NCBI GenBank assembly: GCA_035652235.1
Contig: DASREE010000015.1
Coordinates: 6,112 to 70,111 of the forward strand
Reading direction: 5' to 3'
From: PALSA-612 sp035652235
Lineage (GTDB): Bacteria > Actinomycetota > Thermoleophilia > Gaiellales > Gaiellaceae
Length of the DNA stretch: 64,000 nt
The notes beneath the pieces are model-generated. The model worked only from the letters and a program-made list of their open reading frames with translations. It had not been told where the DNA came from and searched no databases. Shown here one piece after another: positions 33,301-41,199 of the stretch. The position numbers were made by a program, and so were the translations under genes. Positions within the stretch are counted from its first letter, which is position 1; each line of letters starts with the position of its first letter.

Positions 33301-33753
33301 TCACCGCCCGTCCGTCTGGACAGGCTGATAGCGCGCGACCGAGAAGGCGAGCATCATCGGGATGTCGACGGCGAAGACGGCGAGCGTGACGGCGAGGAGG
33401 CTCAGCTGACCCGCCGGCAGCCGGTCGTAGACGAACGTGAACACGAGCATGCCGGCGATGATCCCGTAGGCGAGCAGCGTCCACGCGCCGACGACCCGGA
33501 ACACGCGCCAGTTGAAGTCGTCGACGCGGGCGAGGGCGACGACGTTCGCGGCCACGACCGCTGCCGCCGCCGCGAGCAGGCCGAGCGGCGGCCGCAGGTC
33601 GGGCGTCCGCGGCACGTGCGAGACGAGGTCGATCACGCCCGCGATGCACAGCACCATCGCCACGATGCCGACCTCGAGCACCGGGGGCAGGCGGCGATCG
33701 AGCCCGCCGCCGCGCCCCGCCGAGCGCCCGGAGCTCGCCGGCACGCCGCTCAC
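33301..33753 (-). CDS. Four-span membrane protein
   Basis: A 150-residue protein from GTG 33753, which overlaps the stop of the preceding gene (GTGA). Four hydrophobic segments follow a short basic N-terminus: LEVGIVAMVLCIAGVIDLV, LGLLAAAAAVVAANVVALA, RVVGAWTLLAYGIIAGMLVFTFVY and LLAVTLAVFAVDIPMMLAFSVA. No family is recognised. Coupling with the five-span protein indicates a shared membrane complex. Confidence 0.65.
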   Translation of the reverse strand: MSGVPASSGRSAGRGGGLDRRLPPVLEVGIVAMVLCIAGVIDLVSHVPRTPDLRPPLGLLAAAAAVVAANVVALARVDDFNWRVFRVVGAWTLLAYGIIAGMLVFTFVYDRLPAGQLSLLAVTLAVFAVDIPMMLAFSVARYQPVQTDGR

Positions 33754-34364
33754 GCCGCCAGGTGGGTCATGATGATCAGCGTCCCGAGCTGCAGGAGCCC
33801 GGTGACGCCGGCGGTGTACACGAACCGTCTCATCAGCCGCCCGATCAGCTCCCCGTCCGGCTGCGGCTTGCGCATCTCGAACAGCACCGCGAGGTTGGCG
33901 GGCTCGAGGATGCCGATCGCGATCACCGCCATCGTCCCGACGACGAAGAACGAGGCGACGATCCACGCGTGCCCCGGGTAGGAGGTGTCGAGGAAGTGGA
34001 GGTGCCGAGCGAGCTGGAAGCCGGAGCCGAGCGTCAACGTCACGAGCGTCGGCATGAGCAGCAGCATGGCCGGCATGAAGCGCGCGGAGAACTCGGCCCG
34101 CGCCTGCGCCGACATGCGCCCGATGATCGGTCCGACGACGAGGCCGACGAACAGGTCGATCGCCGTCCACGCCCCGCCGCCGGCGACGTGGCAGAAGTCG
34201 AGGCCCCACGTCCAGTCGGATGCGATCGACCCGATCAGCAGGCCGACCGCGGCGGCGGCGAACGGCAGGCCGCGCAGCGGCACGATCGACGCAGGAGGAC
34301 GGGGGAGCGAGGCCGCGCCGGCTCGGGGCGGCGCGGCGGCAACCTGCGAGGCCGTGATCGTCAT
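33750..34364 (-). CDS. Five-span membrane protein
   Basis: A 204-residue protein from ATG 34364. After an Ala/Pro-rich start (MTITASQVAAAPPRAGAAS) come about five hydrophobic segments, including LPFAAAAVGLLIGSIAS, AWTAIDLFVGLVVGPIIG, FMPAMLLLMPTLVTLTLGSGFQL, AWIVASFFVVGTMAVIAIGIL and FVYTAGVTGLLQLGTLIIMTHL. The middle His residues (ARHLHFLDTSYPGHAW) might bind a metal or heme, but this is a guess. It is translationally coupled to the four-span protein. I know no name for the pair. Confidence 0.65.
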   Translation of the reverse strand: MTITASQVAAAPPRAGAASLPRPPASIVPLRGLPFAAAAVGLLIGSIASDWTWGLDFCHVAGGGAWTAIDLFVGLVVGPIIGRMSAQARAEFSARFMPAMLLLMPTLVTLTLGSGFQLARHLHFLDTSYPGHAWIVASFFVVGTMAVIAIGILEPANLAVLFEMRKPQPDGELIGRLMRRFVYTAGVTGLLQLGTLIIMTHLAA

Positions 34365-34415
34365 CCGCGCAATACTGCCGCATCGGCGTTCTATCGGCCT
34401 CGGAGGTGGTCTCAG

Positions 34416-34901
34416 GTGGCACTGACGCGCGGCACGATGACGGACGAGCAGCGCAAGTCCGTCGCCCTCGAGTACCTGAAGGCGTTCGACAACGCCGGCG
34501 TCACCTCGACCGGCGGCAGCATCCTGGAGCTGTTCGCCGACGACGCCCAGGTGTTCTTCCCCAAATGGGGGCTCGCGACCGGCAAGGACGAGATCGGCCG
34601 GCTGTTCGCGGACGTCGGCGCCACGATCACGTCCATCCGGCACGACTACGCGACCTTCAACTGGGTGATGACGGGCACGGACGTCTTCGCCTGCGAGGGC
34701 ACGAGCGCGGGTGAGCACCGTGACGGGAGCTGGCGCGCCGGGGTCAGCCACGCCGGGCGCTGGTGCGACGTGTTCGAGGTCCGCGACTTCCTCATCCAGC
34801 GCTGCTTCATCTACCTCGACCCGGACTACGCGGGCCTGGACACGGAGCGCTACCCCTGGCTCTCGGCCGGCGGCCGAAACCCCGCCGAGCCGATGGGCTG
34901 A
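34416..34901 (+). CDS. SnoaL-like (NTF2-fold) protein
   Basis: A 161-residue protein. I prefer GTG 34416 because GGAGG lies at 34402-34406; ATG 34437 would give MTDEQRKSVALEYL. It has the NTF2/SnoaL pattern: ALEYLKAFDNAGVTSTGGSILELFADDAQVFFPKWGLATGKDEIGRLFADVGATITSIRHD, then WRAGVSHAGRWCDVFEVRDFLIQRCFIYLDPDYAGLD. Such cone-shaped folds act as small-molecule isomerases, hydrolases or binding proteins. Divergent from the membrane pair. The ligand is unknown. Confidence 0.8.
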   Translation: MALTRGTMTDEQRKSVALEYLKAFDNAGVTSTGGSILELFADDAQVFFPKWGLATGKDEIGRLFADVGATITSIRHDYATFNWVMTGTDVFACEGTSAGEHRDGSWRAGVSHAGRWCDVFEVRDFLIQRCFIYLDPDYAGLDTERYPWLSAGGRNPAEPMG

Positions 34902-34943
34902 GCGCGGGTCGCAGGGAGGCGGCCCGCCGACGCCGGGCGCCCG

Positions 34944-35174
34944 TCAGCTCCGGCGGGAACGCCCCGGCGGCCCCGGGTCGACGAGCCGCAGCTGCGCGCC
35001 CCGGCCGTCTGTGCCTGCGCGCTCGCCGCCGCCCGCGAGCAGGCGGAAGCGCGGCCGCCGCGGGAGCTCGAGAAGCTCCCAGGCCCGGCGCAGCTCGCGC
35101 ACGAGCTCCTCGAAGTGCACGCGTTCGAGCGGCAGCTCGGCCGGCTCTCGGGTTCCGTCCTCGCTCACGTTCAC
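34944..35174 (-). CDS. Small protein, uncharacterised
   Basis: A 76-residue frame that reads MNVSEDGTREPAELPLERVHFEELVRELRRAWELLELPRRPRFRLLAGG and then becomes low-complexity (PGPPGRSRRS). The helical, charged first half looks like a real small protein. It lies 28 bases after the stop of the 35203 gene in the same direction, so the two are probably co-transcribed. No family is recognised. Confidence 0.5.
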   Translation of the reverse strand: MNVSEDGTREPAELPLERVHFEELVRELRRAWELLELPRRPRFRLLAGGGERAGTDGRGAQLRLVDPGPPGRSRRS

Positions 35175-35202
35175 TCGTCGTGGCGTGATGCGTTGCCCCC
35201 GC

Positions 35203-35394
35203 TCAGGCGACGCGCTGGCGTCCAGCCTGCGCCGCCCGCAGCAGGTCGGCCGCGAGCTCGAGGTCGAGCTCCGGGCGGACGGCCAAAAGCAGCGCCCTGC
35301 ACGGGTCGCCGGCCTCGCACAGCTTGGTGAACCGCCAGCGGAGCACGAGCTCCGCGTCGGCTTCCGCCAGCTGCTCGAACTGCGCCGCGGTCAT
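35203..35394 (-). CDS. Small helical protein, uncharacterised
   Basis: A 63-residue protein from ATG 35394, chosen because GGAGGAGAG directly precedes it; the frame stays open to 35442. It reads MTAAQFEQLAEADAELVLRWRFTKLCEAGDPCRALLLAVRPELDLELAADLLRAAQAGRQ, compact and helical with two cysteines. A conserved-looking actinobacterial type of small protein, but I cannot name it. An inverted repeat lies in the leader at 35425. Confidence 0.6.
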   Translation of the reverse strand: MTAAQFEQLAEADAELVLRWRFTKLCEAGDPCRALLLAVRPELDLELAADLLRAAQAGRQRVA

Positions 35395-35424
35395 TCCTCT
35401 CTCTCCTCCCGACACGACGTCCAT

Positions 35425-35437
35425 GTTCACCTTGAAC
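35425..35437. promoter_or_regulatory. GTTCA-CCT-TGAAC inverted repeat
   Basis: A 13-base near-palindrome 31 bases upstream of ATG 35394 on the minus strand, just before the ribosome binding site. It may be an operator or leader structure for the two small genes. Confidence 0.35.
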
Positions 35438-35531
35438 ACCATCCGGCGTGCTCCCGCATCCCTCGTTCGGGTTGCGACGCCAGCCGAGGCATCGGCACGA
35501 ACTGCGTGCTCCTTGAGCCTGTTCGCCGCTC

Positions 35532-35550
35532 CCGTCCCGGATGGGGACGG
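35532..35550 (-). terminator. Stem-loop after the DEAD-box helicase gene
   Basis: CCGTCCC-GGATG-GGGACGG, a perfect 7-bp stem with a five-base loop starting 13 bases beyond the helicase stop in its reading direction. No clear T-run. Confidence 0.5.
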
Positions 35551-35563
35551 CGGCGGTGCCCGG

Positions 35564-36742
35564 CTACCAGCGCGAGCGCCGGCCGCGGCGGCTCGTGTAG
35601 AGGAGGCGCGCCGGCGCGGAGCGCAGCCCCGCGCGCTCGAACCGGTCGCCGTGGCCGAGGCGCGAAGCGACACGGCTCACCTCCGCCTGCTGCTCGGGCA
35701 GCACGAGCGTCACCCCGGTGCCGCCGCGGCCCGCGCGCCCCGTTCGCCCCACCCGGTGCAGGTAGCTCGTGTGGTCGGCCGGCGGATCGAAGTTGATCAC
35801 GTGGGTGATGTCGACCAGGTCGAGCCCGCGCGCAGCGACGTCGGTCGCGACGAGCGTCTGCACGCGTCCTGCCCGGAAGCGCTCGAGCGCGTGCTCCCGC
35901 CGGCCCTGGGTCATGTCTCCGTGCAGCGCGACCGCGGCGACCTCGCTCGTGGTCAGCCGCCGCACGAGGCGGTCGGCGCCGCGCCTGGTGCGGACGAAGA
36001 CGAGCGCGAGCCCGTCCGCCTCGGCGAGCTGCCGGACGAGGTGCTCGAACTTGTTCTCGGCGGTGACCGCGACGAACGAGTGCTCGACCGTCTGCTCCGC
36101 CCCGGAAGCCCGCCCAGTCGCGACCTCGAAGTGGAGCGGCTCGCGCGTGTACTGCCGGGCGAGGTCGCCGACCTCGCCGTCGAGCGTGGCCGAGAAGAGC
36201 ATCGTCTGGCGCCTACCGGGCAGGCGCCGGACGATCGCGTCGACCTGCGGCCGGAACCCCATGTCGAGCATGCGGTCTGCCTCGTCGAGGACGAACGTGG
36301 CAACCCGGTCGAGCGAGACGAGGCGCCGTCGGAGCAGGTCCTCGAGCCGGCCGGGGGTCGCGATCAGGATCTCGACCTCGCGCGCACGGCGTGCCTGGCG
36401 AGCAACCGGGACACCGCCATAGGCGGCGGCGACCTTGAGCCCGGCCGCGCGCGCCGGCTCGGTCAGCTCACCCGCGACCTGCAGCGCGAGCTCGCGCGTC
36501 GGGACGAGCACGAGCGCGAACGGCCCGCCCTGCCCCGCGGCCGTCCGCTGGATGAGGGGCAGCCCGAAGGCGAGCGTCTTGCCGGACCCGGTGGGCGACT
36601 TGGCCAGCACGTCGGCTCCCCGGAGGGCGTCGGGAAGCACGACCTCCTGGATCGGAAAGGGGTGGTGGATGCGGCGCGCGGCGAGCGCGCGCTCGACCTC
36701 GGGCCGCACGCCGAGCGCGCGGAACGACTGCTGCTGTGACAT
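35564..36742 (-). CDS. DEAD-box ATP-dependent RNA helicase
   Basis: A 392-residue minimal DEAD-box helicase. All core motifs are present in order: HHPFPIQE (Q motif), SPTGSGKT (I), PTRELA (Ia), TPGR (Ib), VLDEADRM (II), SAT (III), VFVRTRR (IV), HGDMTQGRRE, ATDVAARGLD (V) and HRVGRTGRAGR (VI). The C-terminus is short and basic (RRGRRSRW), lacking the RNA-binding extension of CsdA/DbpA. The ATG at 36742 has AAGGAGG nine bases upstream, but that sequence lies in a long leader hairpin. Likely role: RNA remodelling or ribosome assembly, perhaps at low temperature. Confidence 0.94.
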   Translation of the reverse strand: MSQQQSFRALGVRPEVERALAARRIHHPFPIQEVVLPDALRGADVLAKSPTGSGKTLAFGLPLIQRTAAGQGGPFALVLVPTRELALQVAGELTEPARAAGLKVAAAYGGVPVARQARRAREVEILIATPGRLEDLLRRRLVSLDRVATFVLDEADRMLDMGFRPQVDAIVRRLPGRRQTMLFSATLDGEVGDLARQYTREPLHFEVATGRASGAEQTVEHSFVAVTAENKFEHLVRQLAEADGLALVFVRTRRGADRLVRRLTTSEVAAVALHGDMTQGRREHALERFRAGRVQTLVATDVAARGLDLVDITHVINFDPPADHTSYLHRVGRTGRAGRGGTGVTLVLPEQQAEVSRVASRLGHGDRFERAGLRSAPARLLYTSRRGRRSRW

Positions 36743-36853
36743 GATAGTTCGCCTCCTTCAATCGGTGTTCGAGATCGTCGACTCGAAACACCCGAAGGAG
36801 GAACGAGCAGGTCAATCTCACGGCGCCCGGACGGCGCCTTGGCCACCAGCGTA
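36743..36853 (-). promoter_or_regulatory. Structured 5' leader that sequesters the helicase Shine-Dalgarno
   Basis: On the minus strand the leader reads CCTCCTT (36801-36795), then GGTGTTTCGAG, an 8-base loop, CTCGAACACC, and AAGGAGG (36758-36752), nine bases before the ATG. CCTCCTT pairs perfectly with AAGGAGG, and the inner arms pair with one bulge, so the ribosome site is held in a stem of about 17 pairs. A further stem GGCGCC-loop-GGCGCC lies at 36822-36838. A TACGCT -10 at 36848-36853 would start the RNA near 36841. This resembles an RNA thermometer or autoregulated leader. Confidence 0.75.
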
Positions 36854-36931
36854 GCAGCCCCGATCGCTGACGGCCGAGAGCGCGCCGCCGGAGCGCGCAG
36901 GAGAATCGGCACCGGCGCGAAAGGAGACTCC

Positions 36932-37471
36932 GTGCAGCGACCGCTCGTCGTCCTCGCCGTCGTCGCGGCCGTCGCCGCCGCCCTCGTCGGCTCGGCGCAG
37001 CCGTGGACCGGCCCCGGAACCCGAGCCGCGGCGGCGACCCGCTCCGGCTTCCTGCTCCTGCCGCCGGCGGCTCCCGCCGGCCAGATGGTGCTCTACGGCC
37101 ACGTCAAGGGACTGCGGCGCACGGGCGGGGGCTACCTCCTCCGGTTCGATCCCGCCTGGTTCACGAGCGGCCTCACGGCCAGCCGGGCGAAGCTCGAGGA
37201 CACGGGCTCGAGCGATGTCCCGAACGACAACTACGTCGTCGAGGAGGGACACCGCACCCTCACCTACCGGCTGCCCGCGACCGCTCGGGTCACCGTGCTC
37301 ACGAATCAGGGGACGAGGGGCATCGCCGCGACGCGCGTGCCGGTGGCCGAGCTCGCGCGCATCGTCAACGGCGGGCCGCACCGGAAGCTGTTCGAGCCGC
37401 TCGCCTCGGGCGTCTGGATCCGGGTGCGGGTCGACACGGTGCTCGAGCTCGACCAGCAGTACCAGCCGTAG
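36932..37471 (+). CDS. Secreted protein of unknown function
   Basis: A 179-residue protein from GTG with AAGGAG five bases upstream. The N-terminus VQRPLVVLAVVAAVAAALVGSAQPWTG is a signal peptide. The mature part has ATRSGFLLLPPAAPAGQMVLYGHVKGLRRTGGGYLLRFDPAWFTSGLTASRAKLE and, later, PNDNYVVEEGHRTLTYRLPATARVTVLT. This resembles periplasmic proteins that bear the NDYYV/NDNYV motif, but I cannot name it. Divergent from the helicase. Confidence 0.7.
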   Translation: MQRPLVVLAVVAAVAAALVGSAQPWTGPGTRAAAATRSGFLLLPPAAPAGQMVLYGHVKGLRRTGGGYLLRFDPAWFTSGLTASRAKLEDTGSSDVPNDNYVVEEGHRTLTYRLPATARVTVLTNQGTRGIAATRVPVAELARIVNGGPHRKLFEPLASGVWIRVRVDTVLELDQQYQP

Positions 37472-37489
37472 GCGGCAGGCGCGGACGCC

Positions 37490-38560
37490 TCAGCCGGCGG
37501 CCGGGAGCGTGAACGCGACCCGGGCGCCGCCCTCCGGACGAGCCTCGGCCCAGATCCTCCCACCCTGCGCCTCGACGAGGCCGCGCGCGATCGCGAGCCC
37601 GAGGCCTGACCCGGGCGAGCTGCGGGAGGCCTCGCCCCGCCAGAAGCTGTCGAACATGCGCCCGGCCGCCTCCGCGGTGACGCCATCGCCCGTGTCCTCG
37701 ACCGCAACGGTGACGGCACCCCCGCCGGGGCGCACGACAACCGCGATCGAGCCGTCCGAGGGCGTGTGGCGGAGGGCGTTCGTGAGCAGGTTGTACAGCA
37801 CGCGCTCGACCTTGTCGGGCGCGCAGCGCACCGGCGGCAGGGGCCGGTCGAGGGTCGTCCCGAGACGGACGCCCTTCGCCCGCGCCTCCGCCTCGAAGCC
37901 GCCGACGCAGGAGGCGACCAACCGGTCGATCGGCGCCTCCCGCACCTGTAGCGTGAGCACGCCGGCGTCGATACGCGCGAGCTCGAACAGGTCGTCGACG
38001 AGGCCGGACAGCGTCCGTACGCCGTCGCCGAGCGCAGGCAGGTACTCCTCGGGCTGCGCCAGCCCGTCGTCGATCGCCTCCAGCATCGCCCGCATCGAGG
38101 CGAGCGGCGTGCGCAGGTCGTGGCTCGCCCAGGCGACGAGCTCGCGCCGCGCCTCGAACAGGCGCTCGATCGAGGCGGCCATCGAGTTGAACGCCGTGCC
38201 CACCTCCGCCAGCTCGCCGGGGCCGCGCTCGGGCGCCCGGGCCGTGAGGTCGCCGGCCGCCAGCTCGCCCGCCGCCGAGCGCAGACGGTCGAGCGGCTTC
38301 AGGATCCAGCGGGCGAGAAGGAGCGCTCCGACGACCGCGGAGAGGGCCGCTCCGCTCGAGACGGCGAGGATCTTCGCGTCGTCGTGCATGTGGAACATGA
38401 CCCAGCCCGAGGCGAGCACGCCGACGAGCGGGAGGACGACGGCGAGCAGCGCGAGGCCGACGAGCTGCAGCCGCACCGTCGGCAGCAGCCGCAGAGCGAA
38501 GGCGACCGCGACGCCCGCGGCGATCGTGCCGAGCGCGAGGAAGAGCGCGACCTCGGTCAC
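37490..38560 (-). CDS. Sensor histidine kinase
   Basis: A 356-residue membrane kinase from GTG 38560 that overlaps the response-regulator stop (GTGA). Three hydrophobic segments cover residues 1-85, followed by a HAMP-like linker (LARWILKPLDRLRSAAGELAAGDLTARAPERGPGELAEVGTAFNSMA). The phospho-acceptor His is in ASHDLRTPLASM, the N box in NLLTNALRHTP, and G boxes in DTGDGV and GSGLGLAI. There is almost no extracytoplasmic loop, suggesting that it senses a membrane state or a partner. Probably controls the divergent CHRD/molybdoenzyme genes. Confidence 0.93.
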   Translation of the reverse strand: MTEVALFLALGTIAAGVAVAFALRLLPTVRLQLVGLALLAVVLPLVGVLASGWVMFHMHDDAKILAVSSGAALSAVVGALLLARWILKPLDRLRSAAGELAAGDLTARAPERGPGELAEVGTAFNSMAASIERLFEARRELVAWASHDLRTPLASMRAMLEAIDDGLAQPEEYLPALGDGVRTLSGLVDDLFELARIDAGVLTLQVREAPIDRLVASCVGGFEAEARAKGVRLGTTLDRPLPPVRCAPDKVERVLYNLLTNALRHTPSDGSIAVVVRPGGGAVTVAVEDTGDGVTAEAAGRMFDSFWRGEASRSSPGSGLGLAIARGLVEAQGGRIWAEARPEGGARVAFTLPAAG

Positions 38561-39234
38561 GGCGCGAGCCGGTAGCCGCTCCCCCACACGGTCTCGAGGT
38601 AGCGGGGGCGGGACGGATCGTCCTCGATCTTGGCGCGCAGACGGCGGACGTGCACCGTCACCGTGCCCGTGTCGAGCGCCGAGGTGTAGCCCCACACGTG
38701 CTGCATGAGCTCCGCCCGCGTGAACACCCGCCCCGGCTGGCGCGCGAGGAACCAGAGCAGGTCGAACTCGAGCGCCGTCAGCCGGAGCGGCTCGCCGCGC
38801 CGCAGCACCTCCCGGCGGGCCGCGTCGATCACGAGCTCGCCCAGCTCGAGCCGCGCCGGCGGCGCGGGCACGCTCCCCGCGCGGCGCAGCACCGCCCGCA
38901 CCCGGGCGACGAGCTCGCGCGGCGAGAACGGCTTCGTCAGGTAGTCGTCCGCGCCCAGCTCGAGGCCGAGCAGGCGGTCCGACTCCTCGCCCAGCGCCGT
39001 GACCATGATCACGGGCAGCTGCGAGCGTCCGCGAATCCAGCGGCAGAGCGCGAGCCCGTCCGTCCCGGGGAGCATCAGGTCGAGGACGACGAGGCTCGGC
39101 GTCTCCCGCTCGAGCAGCTCGCGGGCGGTGTCGCCGTCGCCCGCCTGCAGGGTGCGGAACCCCTCCTGCTCCAGGTAGCGGACGACGACGTCGCGGACGA
39201 TCGGCTCGTCGTCGACGACGAGGACGGTTCCCAC
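38557..39234 (-). CDS. OmpR-family response regulator
   Basis: A 225-residue regulator from GTG 39234. The receiver domain has VLVVDDEPIVRD, the phospho-acceptor Asp in LVVLDLMLPGTDG, and ADDYLTKPF. The winged-helix domain has LRLTALEFDLLWFLARQPGRVFTRAELMQHVWG and VTVHVRRLRAKIEDDPSRPRYLETVWGSGYRL. It is translationally coupled to the kinase. Intergenic TGACGTCA at 39280-39287 is an 8-base palindrome that could be part of its binding region. Confidence 0.93.
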   Translation of the reverse strand: MGTVLVVDDEPIVRDVVVRYLEQEGFRTLQAGDGDTARELLERETPSLVVLDLMLPGTDGLALCRWIRGRSQLPVIMVTALGEESDRLLGLELGADDYLTKPFSPRELVARVRAVLRRAGSVPAPPARLELGELVIDAARREVLRRGEPLRLTALEFDLLWFLARQPGRVFTRAELMQHVWGYTSALDTGTVTVHVRRLRAKIEDDPSRPRYLETVWGSGYRLAP

Positions 39235-39357
39235 CGCCTCATTGTCACGCGGCGGGCGGCCCCGGTCCTTACACGTTGATGACGTCAGGGTTTCGTAATG
39301 GTGCCCGGCGCAGGACGGAGCTACCGTCGGTCGCAGTCGACCGAGGAGGTACGGTTC

Positions 39358-39774
39358 GTGCGTGTGAGAAGCCTCTCGCTGCGGCTCGCGGCCGCAGCCG
39401 CCGCGGCGCTCGCGCTGGCGGTGCCGGCGGCCGTCGCGGCCGGGATGCACCCCCAGCTCGGCGCCCGCCTGGCGGGCATGGGCGAGCACGGCGTCGTCAA
39501 CCTGCAGGTGAAGAGTAAGGCCGGGCGGCTGTGCTGGACGTTCACGCTGCGCTCGACGGCTGGCATCACCGGTGCGTCCATCCACGCTGGCGCGAAGGGG
39601 CCGCTCGTCGTGCGGCTCGGGAAGACCTACTCCCGCACCGGTTGCACGAGGGCGCGGGCGATGACGCTCGAGCATCTCGAGTCGAAGCCTGGCGCGTACT
39701 GGGTGCTCGTGGACACGAAGGGCCATCCCGGCGACCTGCGCGGGAAGCTGTTCGCGGGCATGGCGCACATGTAG
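39358..39774 (+). CDS. Secreted CHRD-domain protein
   Basis: A 138-residue protein from GTG behind GAGGAGG. It has a signal peptide (SLSLRLAAAAAAALALAVPAAVAAG) and a CHRD-like domain: VNLQVKSKAGRLCWTFTLRSTAGITGASIHAGAKGPLVVRLGKTYSRTGC, ending PGAYWVLVDTKGHPGDLRGKLF. CHRD domains occur in chordin and in many exported bacterial proteins of unclear role. It opens a + strand run with the molybdoenzyme (six bases later) and cytochrome b and is divergent from the two-component genes. Confidence 0.82.
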   Translation: MRVRSLSLRLAAAAAAALALAVPAAVAAGMHPQLGARLAGMGEHGVVNLQVKSKAGRLCWTFTLRSTAGITGASIHAGAKGPLVVRLGKTYSRTGCTRARAMTLEHLESKPGAYWVLVDTKGHPGDLRGKLFAGMAHM

Positions 39775-39780
39775 CGGGCG

Positions 39781-40506
39781 ATGGACGAGCACGAGCACGG
39801 GCTGGCTGAGCCGCCGCGCGAGCACGTCGGCGCGCGGCGGCTCGGGCGCGCCGGCTTCCTCGGGGTCGTCGGCGCCGGGGTGGCCACCCTCTTCTACGGC
39901 CAGGCCGTCTCGCGCGTCGCGAGCCGCGTCACGAGCCCGATCTCGGACGCGACCGGGCTCGACCGCCTGATCCCCTCGGGCGGCTGGCGGATCTACACGG
40001 TCGCGGACTCGATGCCCTCCTTCGACCCCGTGACCTGGCGCCTGCGCATCGACGGGCTCGTACGCACGCCGGCCGAGCTTTCCTACCGCGATCTGCTCGC
40101 CCTGCCGAAGGCGCAGCAGGTGTCCACCTTCCACTGCGTGACGGGCTGGGTCGTGGGCGGGGTGCGCTGGGGAGGCGTCCGCTTCCGCGACCTGCTCGCG
40201 CCCGCCGGCGTGCTACCCCGGGCGGGGGCGCTCCGCTTCGTCTCCGCCGAGCGGCCCTACGACGACTACCTCGACCTCCGCCAGGCGAGCCTCCGCGACG
40301 TGATGCTCGCCTACGAGATGGACGGGAGGCCCCTCCCGCGCGAGCACGGCGCGCCCGTGCGGGTCGTGATCCCGGACATGTACGGCTACAAGAACGTCAA
40401 GTGGGTCGAGCGGATCGAGCTGGTCGTGCGGCCGGGGTCCGGCTACTGGGAGCAGCGCGGCTATGATCGCGACGCCTGGGTAGGGCGCTCGAACGGCTAT
40501 GGCTAG
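39781..40506 (+). CDS. Molybdopterin-dependent oxidoreductase, sulfite oxidase/MsrP-like
   Basis: A 241-residue protein with an N-terminal twin-Arg-like basic segment (GARRLGRAGFLGVVGAGVATLFYG) that looks like a signal anchor or Tat signal. The sulfite-oxidase-type Moco domain contains LRIDGLVRTPAELSYRDLLALPKAQQVSTFHCVTGW, with the Mo-ligand Cys119, and VRVVIPDMYGYKNVKWVERIEL. Length and form resemble MsrP (YedY), which repairs oxidised methionine at the cell envelope, or related reductases. The next gene, overlapping by eight bases, is a cytochrome b, its probable electron partner. Confidence 0.88.
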   Translation: MDEHEHGLAEPPREHVGARRLGRAGFLGVVGAGVATLFYGQAVSRVASRVTSPISDATGLDRLIPSGGWRIYTVADSMPSFDPVTWRLRIDGLVRTPAELSYRDLLALPKAQQVSTFHCVTGWVVGGVRWGGVRFRDLLAPAGVLPRAGALRFVSAERPYDDYLDLRQASLRDVMLAYEMDGRPLPREHGAPVRVVIPDMYGYKNVKWVERIELVVRPGSGYWEQRGYDRDAWVGRSNGYG

Positions 40507-41167
40507 CGCGGGCGCGCTGGAACAGACGGCGGCCGCAGCAGCCCGCCCTCGCTACGTCGAGCGCTTTACGCTCACCGAGCGCCTGCTGCACTGGGTCCAC
40601 GCCTCCGCCTTCTTCTGCCTGCTCGGCTCGGGGCTTGTCCTCTACCTGCCGTCGCTCTCGGCGGCCGTGGGCCGGCGGCCGCTCGTGAAGGACGTCCACT
40701 TCTGGACCGGCGTCTCCTGGGCCGGGGCCATCCTCGCCGTCTCCGCGCTCGGGAACCGGCGCGCGCTCTTCGCCACGCTGCGCGAGATCGACACGTTCGA
40801 CCGGGACGACCGCCGCTTCCTCGCCGGGCAGGTGCGGGCGCCGCAGGGCCGCTTCAACGCGGGCCAGAAGGTGAACGCGATCCTGACCGCGGCCTTCTCT
40901 GTGCTCTTCCTCGTCTCCGGCCTCCTCCTCTGGTACGGGGAGCGGGACACGCGTTTCCGCCTCGGCGGCACGGTGCTCCTGCACGACGCGCTCATGTACG
41001 TATCGGTCGTCGTCGTCGCGGGACACCTGTACCTGTCGCTCCTCCACCCCTCGACCCGCCATGCGCTGCGCGGGATCGTCCGCGGGACGGTGCGAGAGGA
41101 CTGGGCGCGCGCGCACCACGCGAAATGGCGCCCGCGGGCATCCGATCGGCGCCCGCGCCTTCGCTGA
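40499..41167 (+). CDS. Cytochrome b561/formate-dehydrogenase-gamma-like membrane subunit
   Basis: A 222-residue membrane protein with about four spans. Candidate heme-ligand histidines occur in LLHWVHASAFFCLLG, VHFWTGVSW, LLHDALMYVSVVVVAGHLYLSLLHPSTRH. The segment FNAGQKVNAILTAAFSVLFLVSGLLLWYG is typical of di-heme cytochrome b subunits of the formate dehydrogenase gamma type. It overlaps the molybdoenzyme gene by eight bases and should deliver quinol electrons to it. The basic tail is cytoplasmic. Confidence 0.88.
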   Translation: MASAGALEQTAAAAARPRYVERFTLTERLLHWVHASAFFCLLGSGLVLYLPSLSAAVGRRPLVKDVHFWTGVSWAGAILAVSALGNRRALFATLREIDTFDRDDRRFLAGQVRAPQGRFNAGQKVNAILTAAFSVLFLVSGLLLWYGERDTRFRLGGTVLLHDALMYVSVVVVAGHLYLSLLHPSTRHALRGIVRGTVREDWARAHHAKWRPRASDRRPRLR

Positions 41168-41199
41168 GCTCCTACGGTCGCTACGACGTCCGTCCCGCG

